A DNA stretch of 64,000 nucleotides from Sanghuangporus weigelae (GCA_033182465.1 CP137321.1:496001-560000); one strand, 5' to 3'. Positions 49,073 to 63,201 are shown, numbered from the stretch's first letter. The notes: generated by a model not told the origin, from the letters alone. Made by a program: numbers and translations.

Positions 49073-50773
49073 ATGCCGCGAGCAGCAAAGCCGTCTGGAA
49101 AGACGAGACACGATCCGCTGCACGTTCAGTTGAAGGAGGATGAGCTCGCTGAGAAGTACGGAAACGTTTCTCATCCTGGTAAACGAAAGAAGTCTCGCAA
49201 GAGCAAGTCACATAACAACGAGGAGGAAGGCGGCGAGGTGAGTTGCCTCAGGCTCATAAACTATGGAACGAAGTTCTGATCTCTACGTGTGCTGTGTCTT
49301 CAGGTTATTCTCGATCCAAAGACATCACAGCGCATCTTCGAGCTTGCAAAGGTCCAGCAGGAAGAATTAGAAGTCCGCAATGAAGATGAGGGAGAAGGTC
49401 AAGAGGATGCAGCTCAAGCATCCTTTGCTCAAATACGATCAGCTAGCGATACGGAGGAGGAAGATGACATGGGTGATCAGTCTGGAGACGAGTTATTAGA
49501 AGAAGAAGACTACCCGGAGCTCGTAAGTTTACGTTGTTGAGTGCTCTATCCGGAAACTTTACTTCTATATAGCAAATAGACGCCCAGGATCTGGAGACGT
49601 TGGACGCTTTGCGTCCACCTAATGCAACCGAACGAAAAACTTTGGCTGACATGATATTCGCGAAATTGGAAGAAAATCAAGAGGCTGATTCGAATTCAGT
49701 GCATAAGATCACCAAAGGTATGGATTTCTGATTTCATGCAAGAGTGAATATCCATGATGCTCTATAGTGCGAATACAGGATCCAGACCGAGCCCCTGACC
49801 CTGCCGAAGGACTCAACCCAAAGGTCATCGAAGTCTACATAAAGTAATTCATCCTTCATCACGCCTATTCAAGTATGTATGTTTACATTCGTTCTTTTCA
49901 GAGTCGGTCAACTCCTCCAAAAAGGCAAATACAAATCCGGTCCTCTTCCAAAAGCTTTCAAAATTATCCCTTCCCTGCCCGCCTGGGCACGCATCCTCGC
50001 GCTCACCGGGCCCGAAAACTGGTCCCCACAAGCAACCCGCGCAGCAACACGAATCTTCATCTCCAACATGAAACCCGCACAAGCGCGAGTTTTCTTACAA
50101 GGTGTCGTTCTAGACGCCGTACGCACAGATATACAAGAGAACGGAAAACTCAATGTACATTACTACGAAGCACTCAAACGCTCTTTGTATAAACCCTCAG
50201 CGTTCTTCAAGGGGATCGTGTTCCCGCTCCTCGAGGGCGGCGCAACTCTCAAAGAAACAGCGATCATCGCAAGTATACTAGCGAAAGTCAGGGTCCCACT
50301 CGTACATTCTGCCGCAGCCCTCATCCGTCTCGCGAACATGGATTACTCGGGTCCTAACTCCCTTATGATTCGCGTGCTTGTGGATAAGAAGTATGCCCTG
50401 CCGTATAAAGTCGTTGATGCTCTCGTGTTCCATTTCATTCGATTGTCGAATACGTATAGGGCCAAAAGGGGGGCGAGCGAGAAGCTACCGGTGCTATGGC
50501 ATCAGAGTTTGCTTGTCTTTGCTCAACGGTGCGTTTATCCTTCTTATCCATTTCTTGGTGGCTTTTAATCATTCCAACTTCGAATTCCACTTAAAATCGA
50601 TATAATATAGATATGCTGCAGACTTGACGCCAGACCAAAAAGATGCACTGCTCGATGTCGTACGAGCTACTCCGCATGCTCAGATCAGTCTCGAGGTACG
50701 TCGGGAGCTCGTCAATTCGTCCGTTCGAGGCGAACCGCGACCTGATGAGGACGGTGATGTTGTCATGGCTTAA
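49073..50773 (+). CDS. ENP1: bystin / ENP1, 40S ribosome biogenesis factor
   Basis: Nucleolar and cytoplasmic pre-40S factor needed for 18S rRNA maturation. The protein begins MPRAAKPSGKTRHDPL, followed by an acidic Glu-rich segment. Exons then give VILDPKTSQRIFELAKVQQE, QIDAQDLETLDALRPP, and RIQDPDRAPDPAEGLNP. The long conserved core has VGQLLQKGKYKSGPLPKAFK, LPAWARILALTGPENW, NMKPAQARVFLQGVVLDAV, FKGIVFPLLEGGATLKE and DYSGPNSLMIRVLVDKKYA. The last exon starts YAADLTPDQKDALLDVVR and the stop is at 50773. The acidic-then-core layout and motifs match bystin fully. Five introns of 50-90 nt interrupt it. Confidence 0.96.
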
Positions 50774-51860
50774 GCGGCCTCATCACATCAAACCGACTTT
50801 CTCAGTCGTTTTGCTTTCGATGCTGGCTATAGATGTGTACGCTTAAAATGAATATCACTGTTCATCCATGATATGGACACAGCATTGCAAGAATCTTCCG
50901 GTAGTATTTCGGGCGAAGGATTGAAGACTGAACAAATACTTCGAATTTTCTGGGAAGCTATTCTACCTCGCCTCGCCTCTTCTTACTTAAGCAACATATC
51001 TCCTTCTCGAGCTCGAACTTTCACTTCATAAACCTCGTGCTGTGTGTTCCTGTTCCTGTTCCTATGCACGTTTTCTAGTTCTACACCTGATGACTCGTAC
51101 ACACGTCATCTCTACCTCATATCTTATACATCATACCTCTAACCTTCCGACCACTCTTAACCACTCCAGACGAGACCTTAATCTAACTCAAGATCAAGAT
51201 TCACAGCACAGCAGGAAATGTTCCGCTCGACTTCCTCTTCCCTTACAGAAGAGAGGAAAGAAGAAGGACGAGGACGAGCAACTCCTTTGAATCTTGATGA
51301 CTCTCACACACATCACCTGGACACCTGTACATCTCCTTTACTTGAAGCCTGTTAATCATCCTCGTGCAAGTTTCGCGAGTCTAGCCTTTGCTTATCTTTG
51401 CTCGCCGCTTCTTCTTCCCCTCCTTCCAGCTTTTGACTTCCTGACTTGCCTTGATCCCGCGGAATTATGTACACCGAACGTTCTGACTTGGGTCTGGACT
51501 CTTAGCTTCGGACTTCATCCTTCACCTACTGGCAAAGCACCTTCGGATGAAGAGTGTCGCTACTCCTGTATTAACCGTATTATTGCTAATGAACTCTCGA
51601 TGCACACGTGTGTGCCTACCGGGTGTATCTTTGCTTAACCACGCCCTTTCCTAATTCCTTTTGTCCTACCTGAGGACAGATACGCAAGGACCTGTAAGGA
51701 CCAGCACCATGGAACGACCTCAAATTCTTCCTCTTCGGTGACTGGCGACCACGTCATCCCGATGCTTGGCGCTTTCCAATTATTCTTTCTGGATACTCAG
51801 GACCACTTATCTCCGGATAACAGAACTGAGTCGTTTGATTCCGAAGCCACAGCTCTACAT

Positions 51861-52031
51861 AGGACCCCCGGCAATCCCAACAGATGCCTGTTCCTCTAAA
51901 ATTCTCCCAATTTTCCAAAAAATGCTCCAACCGTTGCGAAACGCACGAATCCGGTTTCAGAAAGTTTTTTGGAATCCGGATAAAATGGTCGATTTTCAGA
52001 ACAGGCATCTGTTGGGATTGCCGGGGGTCCT
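51861..52031. mobile_element. MITE-like element with 33-bp perfect terminal inverted repeats (hAT-like)
   Basis: The first 33 bases (beginning AGGACCCCCGGCAATCCCAA) are repeated exactly inverted at the other end, with no coding space between: 171 bp in total. Left of the element the host reads CTCTACAT, and right of it CTCTACAC, eight bases with one mismatch. That is the target-duplication length of hAT transposons. Short and non-coding with perfect ends, it resembles a miniature inverted-repeat transposable element mobilised in trans. Confidence 0.82.
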
Positions 52032-55000
52032 CTCTACACAAATGAGTGAACGTTCAACACTGATACTGATAACGATATCGGATCACTCACAGCTGGATAA
52101 ATAACTTTATCACCGTCAAAGGATTCCCGAATCCCGACTTGAAGAAGCAGTGATTTAACACTTCTCAGTTCCGTTTTCTGAACAATAAAAATAATCTTGA
52201 AACAGGGTAGCAGTGTAGAGAACAGAGGAAGGCCGAGACTGTGACTGCGGGCAGGACATGTTTACGAGAGGGAAATCTTACCTTCCTGTCTCTGCATCTT
52301 AGCCTTTCATGTCCTCGATCTAGAGACTCCGGCCCAGTCGCATTACCAGTACTAGTCCAATGAATCGTGAAGCAAGCAAATTCAAGCTCAAACTCCTGGC
52401 ACGTTGCAGAGGCTCGGTAGTAGTACGACACGCGCCCCGGCTGCGGGAGAAGCCTGAGCTCTCGGTCTTAGTCCCTATATACATGTCGTAACGGTATGAT
52501 GCGGTACGGCACGATACGATAACGTACTTCCGAACAAACTCCAATCTGCAGAGGTAATATTATGGAGTGTTTTCAGAGACGGGAGAAACAAAGAAGGCCG
52601 GCTCGGCTGTCCGTTACCCCCAGAGAAAGGGAGGCACGAGAAGAGCGCTGTGAAAGGAGAAGAGGAGAGGAGAGAAGAGGAAGAAACTCGGGAGATTACT
52701 TGGCTTCTTGCTCATTACTCAGGTGGATTACTACTCACCGTTGCCTGCGGCCTGTCAGTGCCTGCCAGTAGCGCACGTTCATCGCAGACGGACGGAGGTT
52801 CGTCTTCCCCTCTCTGCATTGCTTTTATGAACATCTATAAGAGGTGCATTTATTCATTGCCAGTATATAAATATCAACACATTAAACAATACCTTACACG
52901 CGTAGCCATCATAGCTATAAAATCAAACCTAGAAAAGAGCCCGTATAAGTATTGCACCAATTATAATTATGCACCATAAAATACTATGTATACGTACAAC
53001 AGTAACGTTATCTTTGGATTGCCTTGCGGCCCAATCCGCAAGGAGTCCACCCAACGACTTCAAACGTATTAGGTTAAGATTGATGCTCAAGAACCGATTC
53101 GCTCGGCTATAGACTACTTTCAAGACAGCGAAGCACCGACGTGACTAGCTGCCCTAAGAACGGTATCAAAGAGCAAGCCCGAGGCTTCAAATAAACTTGG
53201 CCCACATGAAGAACGTTCTTGCGGTCATAACGGACGAACGGAACACTTCATGGCAGGTCCTCCTTGCACTAGCAGGTCCGAAGAAGGAATGGACTGATCG
53301 GACGTCGGTTGCTCGTCGCCAATGCTTTCGATCGAGCAATGTCCATTCCTTGATGTCTCTTTCGTGCCACGTCGGGAGAGCTGATCCGAGTTCGAAGTTC
53401 GAGACGTCTGGATCCGCGGAAAGGACTATTTCGTTGAGAGTTTTTACGTCGTCTGAAGGAGTCGAAACCGATCTGCAGTGACATTACATAGGGACTATGT
53501 AAGACTCTTCGCGGACTCCTTCAATACACTTCCATTCCATTCGCCTTCATTTACTCTCAGACTGAGAAGCCATGGATTCATTGCAACCGCAGTTCCATCG
53601 TGAAGAGTTCAAGATAAGTACAGTATCTCGCTCTCTCTCGTGACCCGTTGGATCAGAGGTGCCAACGTTCAAGGGCAGCTGACCTTCCTGAAACTTCAAG
53701 TCTTCCTGTCTTCTGTGCTGCGTTGGGGGGAATCGGTCGGCAATTGGTAGTCCGCGAGCGAATTAGAGAGGTCGTATAGCGCACTAGTTGACCTCGGGAA
53801 GATGAAGGTCAGAAGGTGAGGAAATTATCCTTGATCGCCGGATGTTTGTTTTGGATAGACAAATGTTCTCGGCCGAGATACGATACGGAGGGAAATCAGG
53901 CAGTAAGTCTGGGGAGATACGGACTCCGGACATGTGGGGGTACCAGTGCGAGAAGGTATACTTAGTCTATCCAGTTGAAGAGGACTTCTCTCACTTTAGG
54001 ACCGACAGCCCTGGCTGTCATGATGCGTTGGAATGGGCGCGCGCATGTCATCGTCAGAATCGCGTTGTCGTCAACCATCACGGACAGAGAGGGCAGCCGA
54101 TAGCCAAGGAGAACTACGTAGCTAAGTAGTGCTGGGATGCTTAAGAAAAGCCTACTTTGCATATGCACATATGCGAATACTACCGACTTGCGAATCATTG
54201 CCCGACGCGTTCTGGGCGCGCTGCGAATCATTGCCACGAACATGAGTTTAAAATGATCGAGGTTGACTGGGCACTCACACACAAGCATGCGCAGTTTTTA
54301 CATGACGTATCACCGCACTGCAGCGCGATGACGCCCCATCTTTTCACAAGCCGCACGACTCTTATCAGAGGAATAAGTAAAGAACAAGGAGGATGACAAG
54401 CCGGCGGTGAAGCGATAAAATGAGATGAAATACGAAAACCCAATAGGCTGATCGCGCCGTATTTCCGCACAGGCGTGATGACGATGAGCTTGGCTCACAT
54501 GCCCCATTGGTGCCGCAGGGATACGATACATAGTGCAGTAGGAAAAGTAGATGACCTTCCATGCGGTTGACCCGTGACCTGGTATTGTCAAGAAACTGGT
54601 ATTGAAGCTGCGGCGTGTGGGGATGGGTATAGAGAGCATCTGACCTGGCTTGAGGGAAGATGAACGGCGTGGGTCGGCAGCAGACGGAGTCGTGGGTACA
54701 TTGCATATGGATACGAAGTATTTGTTGTTGAGATTGTGATGGGGAGCGGACACACAGACGCGCCCTCTAACTAGTAACCACCACCAGCCTAGTAAATACG
54801 TAAAGCGGGAGGCAGCGATGCTGGGATACACATCAAAAGAGGCAGGTCTAGACAACTCCGAAATGAAAATAATAAAATAAAATTAATGGATGGATGCGAT
54901 GCGATGAAAGACAGAAGGTCGCCATCGTCCGAGCTTGTCTCGTGCTGAGCCCACGCTGAGCAAGCAATTCACTTCCTGCTTCTCTTCCAAACCAACCTTC

Positions 55001-55081
55001 ATCTCGACTACCCTCAATCTAATTCCTTATATACCCTCCGTTACCTCCCCCCTGGTTCGGGCCTCTGTGTAAGCCTCCTCT

Positions 55082-55103
55082 TCTCTCTCTCTCTCTCTCT
55101 CTA
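55082..55103. repeat. (CT)n run in the leader of the next gene
   Basis: A TCTCTCTC run about 50 bp before the start codon at 55152. Pyrimidine-rich leaders are common in fungal promoters. A TATATA-like sequence lies near 55028. Confidence 0.7.
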
Positions 55104-55151
55104 TTTCTTCTCTATCGTCCTGCTTATCCTTACTTTGCCTCGATCGCAACA

Positions 55152-56268
55152 ATGCTCGTAGAACTTCCTCGGGTCGAGTACAGCATAGCTGACTGCCAGG
55201 ATCTTTTCATCTCCAAGATGGACGAGGACTGCAACAACATCGACATCGATAGATATCCTCCGTCGAACTCTAAGAATCATGACATCGGACTCAGTGTACC
55301 TCACGATCGTGGAGTGCGGGGCCACTTGAGTGACGCAGAGCCTTTCTATACATCGTCATCGGAGAGCGACGCGGACATGTGCTTCAGCGACATTGAACCT
55401 CCTAGGGGCATGCCATCTAGAGAGGTAAACATCACCTCTTCTTCTTCCCACCCTTCGTCGCTCATAGACATTTTCAAAGAACACCCACTCTGCCATGCCA
55501 CTCTCTGAAAGCAAGACAGCTCAAAAGGACCTCGCGTTGCATTCTCCTGGACAGCTACTCGGAACTCCGCGCGATCCGTCTCGACGCTATGAGTACCCGT
55601 TTCCCGCGCACTCGCAAGCGGGCCAGTCGGGATCAGACTTCTCGGACGACGGGAGCTCGTCGTCGACTGCCTCAACACCCGGCCTAACTCCGGGTGAAGG
55701 ATCTTCCCTTGGCCTGGTAGCACTTGCAGCGACTCTGACGGCTGACTTGAGCATTGTCGCGAGATATGCAAGTCTACGGACGGACCTGCCTGGATCTGTG
55801 CCAGCCCCAGTTCCAATTCCCATCTCAACACCAATTCCGTCACCTATAGCTGTACTAAACACGAATTCGACGCTTATAGTGACAAAAGGTTCGAACATGG
55901 GCGTCTCTCCACTTTCACAAGTGTCACTGGTTCCAGGCCCGTCGTCAGCACCGGCTCTAGGCATTAATTCGAACTCTAACACGGGTACGAGTATGAACTC
56001 CAGCACCAGCTCTTTGATCGCAGCACATCCAAAATTATCGCGCTTCAACCCCGCGAACATGCCAGTTCCACCAGGCCTGCGAGATCGCACGCGGACGCGC
56101 AAATCTGCTTCCGTTTCCTCAGTTCCAGTCTCAATTCCACCTCAGGAAGGCATGGTGGCTTCGGTATCAATCCCGACCTCGGTTTCTTCCGTAGCTGCCG
56201 CCTCTGCCGCCCAAGTTGTTTCTGTATCTTCCGTCGTGGTATCTACTACCATGGTGGAGAGCTCATAA
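55152..56268 (+). CDS. uncharacterised Ser/Pro/Val-rich protein
   Basis: Not recognised. Two exons (55152-55424 and 55480-56268) join in phase 0 to 353 residues: MLVELPRVEYSIADCQDLFI at the start and GMPSRE + NTHSAMPLSESK over the 55-nt intron. The N-terminal 90 residues look the most conserved, with acidic DMDEDCNN-like and SDAEPFYTSSSESDAD segments that may be kinase sites. The rest is disordered: Ser/Asp runs, a Pro-Val-Pro-Ile repeat region, RTRTRKSASVSSVPVS, and a Val/Ser-rich tail ending MVESS. There are no transmembrane or catalytic motifs. It could be a regulatory or transcription-related protein. Confidence 0.7.
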
Positions 56269-57521
56269 CATCCACGAGCTGATCTCCACGATTAGCTATG
56301 ATCCTGTGCTAAATTCGTTTGAACTGGCCATGGCAATGTGCGGTTCATATTTTCGACCCTGCACGATTCATTTAGGGAGATCAAATCGTCCAATCGTTTC
56401 GAAAATTATACTTCCGGGGGTTCTTTGTCTTCTACATCTGGCTGGAAGGGTTTCTTTCTCATCCAAACCTTTCCCTTCACCTTGCCGTTCTGTCCGTTTT
56501 CCCTCGTCCCTCAGACACGAGGCTTGAACCTTCTGTGGTTCTGTGGTTCTGTGATAGAGTCCGAGATAGGAGTGAGGAACGAAGGTCGTCATGAGCGTGC
56601 GTCGTCGGTGGCTCACGCTGGCATTTTGCCCGTCATGAGGTCGTCATCTCCGAATCCAAATGCCGTACGTACGCACGTAATACGGATTTGGGAAAAAGGT
56701 TTTGGGGTGCATGTCCGTTGCTTTTCGGGATAGTTGCTTCTCTTTTTACTTATCGTGCACGTTACTTCTTCGATTTTTACTGGTTTCGGATTCGGGCACT
56801 TATCTTCTAGGTTTGTGATTGCTTTCATGGAGTGTAGAGACTAGCGTGAGTTCTTCTTTGCTTCGAATTAAATTGATGTTTGTCCCTTTCCCATTGTTCC
56901 TCCCTACCTCCCTCCCTTCGATCTTGTGCATTTCCCCTTCCTTGGTCCATCCTCGAACGTATACACATCCATATACATTTATATATATTCCTCGCTATCT
57001 TCCCTTCTCTATACACGCATATATACATTCATGTATCGATCAGCTCCATCTCACGGCCATCTTATTATATTTATCTTCACGGTTTCGTGTTTTTGCTTTG
57101 TTTGCTCGCTGATTAGAATGTATTCAGGTCTTTTGATTAATATTACTTTCTGTCTAAGAAATATATATTAACTTATAACATTCTTAAGCAGTGGCTAGTT
57201 GTTCTTGCTTTACTTCTAAGAAGTTACTGAATATGTAGATTGCATTTTTGTCGGGCTGGTTCTATGGCTGAGTGCACTTCAGGTTATTGCAGACGTGTGT
57301 GAAACGAGTACTATGTAGCGGATTATACTGAGTACACATTCTATTCTGCGAATCGCCATCGCATATCATCTCAGCTCCAGACTTACAGTACATATATACA
57401 CTAGTCAGTCAGTCAGTCAGTCAGTCAGTCAGTCAGTCAGTCAATCTTGCGTTGTCTTCTCATTTTCTGCTCGTAGAATCAATCAATCCAGTCAATCCAG
57501 AGAATTTGCTTTTCAAGTTGA
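56269..57521. other. convergent 3' intergenic region
   Basis: Both flanking genes end here. The sequence is AT-rich from 56.9 kb with many ATATAT and ATACAT runs, and a GTCA repeat lies at its right end. No gene recognised. Confidence 0.5.
57403..57442. repeat. (AGTC)n microsatellite
   Basis: About ten copies of a 4-bp unit, 80 bp beyond the RRP46 stop codon, in its likely 3' region. Confidence 0.95.
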
Positions 57522-58598
57522 TTATATCTCCATTTTCGCATCATCCAGATCCTCCTGTTTAATCTTCGCCTTCACATCCTTCCTACCACTAATGCTATCG
57601 GTACTTCGACTCCCACTTGCTTGAAGCCCGGAAAGAGCCCGTTCAATTGCACCCCGCATATGTCCCCGCACGCGGAACGCTCCTGTGCGCGCAAGTTCCG
57701 TAGCGCGTGCTAGCTCGTCTTCGTTGAATGGCGTAGCGTTCCAATGGGACCACACCAATTTGGCGTCTAACCCCGAAGCTGCGGATGAATTGTCGCCTGC
57801 GATTAAGAAGGCGAAGGTCCCTGCTCCGTCCAGCAAACTCAGTTCGTTCGATGATGGGTCGACGATCAGCACAGATTCGTCTGGATCCGAGGATGATGAC
57901 GATGGGCGTACGCGCCCGACTGAACAAGCACATACAACTCCGCGTAGCGGAACGGATGCAGCGTTCAGCAGCGCGAGTGAGGACGCGTTTATCAGCGCTG
58001 CGACGAGCGCAGGACTTGTTCTAAGGATACTCGAGTTCATTTTTCTTCTCCTCTTCGTGGAATCATTCAGGGAGGAATACAGATTGGCATGTTGAGGTGG
58101 AGGGATAGGGATGGGTGTTAAAGAGAGCGCGACGAGCTGGACGAGCGTACGCGGGTTTGTCGTCAGTATCATGCTCGGCAGAAGCGCGTTTCGGAGCGCG
58201 GATGCGAGCGCTTTAGAATCCGTTCCTGCAAAACCAACACGCATAAGAATGTGATGGTGCGGGTGCGAGTGACAGAAGAAGGAACAGAAACGTACCAGGC
58301 AATCCACTCAACGGTCTTACAAGCACTTCAAACGTCGCTTTATTCGCCTGTTCAACAGCAAGCCTCACCTCCATAGGTCCAGACACAGACGCAAGGGCCT
58401 TCGTATCGCCTGACATAAATCGAGTTCACAAAAGATTAGTATACAAGTCGAATGAAAGAAAATAGTAAATGCAAGGCGACAGGGGCACGAACCGAAGCCA
58501 AATCGCGCTGAACCGTCAACACCATCTAGTCTATCGAATGAGATGATTATGTCTCTGAGCTCGTTTGGGAGTCTTCCGTCTGGACGTTTGAAGTCCAT
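57522..58598 (-). CDS. RRP46: exosome core subunit RRP46 (RNase PH-like)
   Basis: Non-catalytic RNase PH-fold subunit of the nuclear/cytoplasmic RNA exosome ring. Three exons: MDFKRPDGRLPNELRDI to ARFGFG, then DTKALASVSGPMEVRLAVEQ to RPLSGLPG, then TDSKALASALRNALLPSM to the stop. The order of the domain is normal, with VSGPMEVR and the later RTLVQLVALSLTP-type helix, SLALLNAASVPLRGVVCACS and a C-terminal helix AIERALSGLQ. It ends KAKIKQEDLDDAKMEI, a lysine-rich tail longer than in yeast. The start was chosen at ATG 58598, since upstream in-frame text is a 7-bp repeat. Tandem with the P450 on the same strand, 276 bp apart. Confidence 0.88.
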
Positions 58599-58600
58599 GC

Positions 58601-58628
58601 TGGTAAATGGTAAATGGTAAATGGTAAA
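58601..58628 (-). repeat. four tandem 7-bp repeats next to the RRP46 start
   Basis: Plus strand reads TGGTAAA four times. On the gene strand this is TTTACCA four times, ending three bases from the RRP46 start codon, so it should lie in the 5' leader. Confidence 0.85.
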
Positions 58629-58874
58629 TGATAACCACAACCAGACCAGGAAATTTGGGCACGCATACGGCCATTGCTGGTGATGTGATCGACGTCTTTC
58701 CATAAACCAATATTTGTGGGTCCGTGTTTGACCGTTAAACGCTCGACCAAAAAATATCAAACACCTCAGTTCGATACCGTAGCAAATGAACAGCAGTCTC
58801 GATAAGTTAATCAAAAGAAAAAGCCGCGAAGTAGTCGATTCACATATCTCTACGGCCATGCACCAATGCTCAAA

Positions 58875-61188
58875 TTAGTTTCTAGCAGTAAACACCACTG
58901 GCAGCTTCCCTGTCTGCATAATGAACCAATCCTCCAGCTTCTCCGTCCAATCTTTCGGATCATACCTTTCTTCAAGTCGCATCTCAAATCGCTGAATCAA
59001 GAGTGCGACAACCATTCTCAGCTCCGCCAGCGCAAGGCTTCGGCCTGCACAGTTAATCGGGCCATAAGAGAATGGGATGAAAGCAGACGCGTTCATCGTA
59101 ACATCTGTATTTGCGAGAGAAGTAGCAGAGGACGGAAAGGAGCTCGGAGCGCGTTTCCGCGTGCTTGGACTCAACCACCTGTCTGGCCAGAACTCCTCTG
59201 GAGCGGGAGAGAAGTAGCGCGGGTCGCGGAAGAGGGTGTAGATTGGAATGTCTATTGCTGTTCCTTCGGGAATATAGCTATTTTAAAATGTCAAGAATGA
59301 ATATATACCGCAAGAACAAACTGAAAAGTCAACTTACTACTTCCCAAGCTGTTTATCACCTGTTTCAGCGGTAGTACCTCGCTGCAGGACGTTTGCAGGC
59401 GGACTAATGCGGAGCGCTTCATTTCTGTTAATGGCGTTGCATTCAAAATCAAAGTCGAAATCGGAAATTGTGAGTATTGACATCACCGCGTTGAGGAACA
59501 CCATCTCAGACAGTTTCGATGCATCAATGGCATCTCCCCCACCAGGCGGGAAAGTCTGGTCCACTTCCTCTTGGAGGCGCATGTATTCTTCGGGGTGTTG
59601 GAGCAAATGATAGAAAAGCCCGCTGATTACTGTCGCTGTGGTATCTGAACCAGCAACGATAGCCAAAACTCCGTCAGAGATAACTTCCGCATCCGTCGGA
59701 GGCTCTTTCTCTATGCCATCCTCGTCAATCTATATTTTTTTAATATTTTTTAATATTTTATTGACGTTGTAAATAAGTTTAATTCACGATTCAATTGAAA
59801 GACAACCCACGAGATGATGAAAGAGATCGTTAGAAAGAGAACCTTCTTGCTTGCGTCTCTTGACAGCTGTCCGCGATTGCTCACGCAGTAGGTCCACATT
59901 CTTGGTGGTTCCAGGGATCATATATAAAAGCTCGAGAAGCCATGGAAGATGTTGCATCATAGCCAGCCCTCTTCAAAACGCGATATCAGCTCACAAGAAG
60001 GAAATAACAGGCTACAGTTATATACTTCACTCCGCCTTCGAGGGCATGCCAGATCCCTACGTTTTCCGTGCCATCGCGCATGGTCTCGAAGCCTCCTCCG
60101 AAGGCCATATCACCCATAAAGTCAAACCTTTCGGTAGTCAGACTCAACAGGCATACACCACCAGTAACTGAAGTAAGAACCATAGACCTACGTGAAATAT
60201 CTCATCCACTCCACCAAGTTCACTGCATCCTTCTGGGGTCCTCCTTTAGCACCGGCCCGTTTCTCGAGCATATCAGCCAACTGCAGAGCTCGACGAACAA
60301 GGATCGGCTCGTATCCCTTGAGAGAAGATGTGCTGAAAGCACGGTTCCAAGCTTTCCGGCGTCGAGCATGTTCTTGCATATCCCGTATGGCGATGAGGCT
60401 TCGGACGCCATGCGGGTTTCGGCGGGCATCCCACACTGAATGTCGAATTGTGAGCGGAATGAACTCTCAATGATGAGACCAGTTCGAAATGCTTACTCGG
60501 TCCCTTGGGCAATCCATTTGAGCCGAGGACTGAGGGTAGAATGTCTCCGTCGACAATCGAAAGCTCATTCGGGCCTAAATATAAAATGATAAATAAATGG
60601 ATAATCCCCAGACGATTTTTAGAATACTCGCCGACTCGAACACATGGCCCGTATTTCTCATGCATCCTTCAGTAAGCACGAATCCGCACATCAGTATTTC
60701 TTCAGAAACACCGAGCGCGTTAAATAACTCACTTCTTATGCCACTCATGATTCTTTCCACTCGCCATCTTCATCAATCCATACAACTTGCTTACCCTCGG
60801 AAGCATCGGACCAGGATACCCCGCCAACGGATGGAATGGACCTATTCTGTAGCAAACCACCGCTCCAACCAGAGTCGCATAATATACTCCAAAGGCCGTT
60901 AGGACTGAGAGGATGATTGATCCAGCTGTGATTTGGTTTTCAAGGCGAATAAGCAAAAGGGTAGACAGTGATGGAACGCCACCCAGGAGGAGAGCTGTCA
61001 GTCCTAGTCTCGAGGGATCAATCTCGTACTTCTTGTAGATCTGGTGGATAGCCTGCGCCCATAACGAAAAGATCAGGGAGTCAACTCAAGACGGCGAAAT
61101 GGCTCAGACGACTCACGAGTGCCCCCAGAACGTTAACGGTGAGTGCATCGCGCAGAGTAAGCACTCTACCAACCTCCTCCGAGTCCAT
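58875..61188 (-). CDS. cytochrome P450 monooxygenase
   Basis: Membrane-anchored haem-thiolate oxidase of unknown substrate. It begins MDSEEVGRVLTLRDALTVNV. Hydrophobic stretches (LTALLLGGVPSLSTLLLIRL and GSIILSVLTAFGVYYATLV) precede the Pro-rich hinge HPLAGYPGPMLPR. Then KYGPCVRVG, GPNELSIVDGD and KAWNRAFSTSSLKGYEP follow. The I-helix has AGSDTT, the ExxR motif is EALR, and the haem-binding loop is FIPFSYGPINCAGRSLA with its cysteine ligand. It ends LPVVFTARN. At least nine short introns break it. The motifs are intact, so it is probably functional. It stands alone, with no biosynthetic partner genes around it, so no pathway can be inferred. Family (CYP number) not assigned. Confidence 0.9.
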
Positions 61189-61713
61189 GATAGTATCAAA
61201 ACCTTCTTAAGAATACGAGTCCCTGCGCGCGGACGAGGAGCGCAGAAGGATGTGGCAGTAATTTACCGGCTGCATGGAAGCTTATATAGTCATGAATATT
61301 AATATTAATATCCTTCAGAACGTCGACGTGAGAACATGTCAGCTAAAGTTCCGTATCAAACTCATCAAAGAAGCTCCAGACGACTGGTCAGAGATCATGC
61401 GAATTGATTTATAGAAGGACACCTTGCTTGAAGACACACGTAGATACATATGGTTGTCAGTGAGAAAGTATAACACAGGCGCCTTCCGGATCGACGTTCA
61501 CTTTGATGCGATGCACTTTGTTCGGCGTGCTCAGAAACATGTGCTTTACTATGCCGTTTCAGCATTCAAAAAAGCATGAAATCATTAAGAGAGTATGATA
61601 CACTTGTCAAAAACAGAAGTCCGGTGTAAATGCCAGACATCGCAGAAGATAATTTCTCAGATCCGGAAGGACAAGCATACTCGGAATGAACGGAAAGCGT
61701 TATGTCTCCATGT
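61189..61713. other. intergenic region P450 start / PEP4 end
   Basis: A 525-bp region that should hold the P450 promoter and the PEP4 polyadenylation site. AT-rich, with TATTAATATTAATAT near 61300. No gene recognised. Confidence 0.5.

Positions 61714-63201
<1,488 letters not shown>

Larger units (their letters stand above)
50774..55151. other. 4.4-kb gene-poor region
   Basis: After bystin I recognise no confirmed gene here. The stretch is pyrimidine-rich near 51.0-51.6 kb and purine-rich near 52.6 kb. It contains a MITE-like element at 51861-52031 and a CT run at the leader of the next gene. Open frames of up to 181 codons (54310-54855, minus) lack family features. A frame of 114 codons (51294-51638, plus) ends in CIFA; see findings. 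Confidence 0.45.

Noticed and set aside
54310-54855. 181-codon minus-strand ORF in the gene-poor region
   Set aside because: Composition looks random, with overlapping ORFs in other frames and no motif. Not called without transcript evidence.
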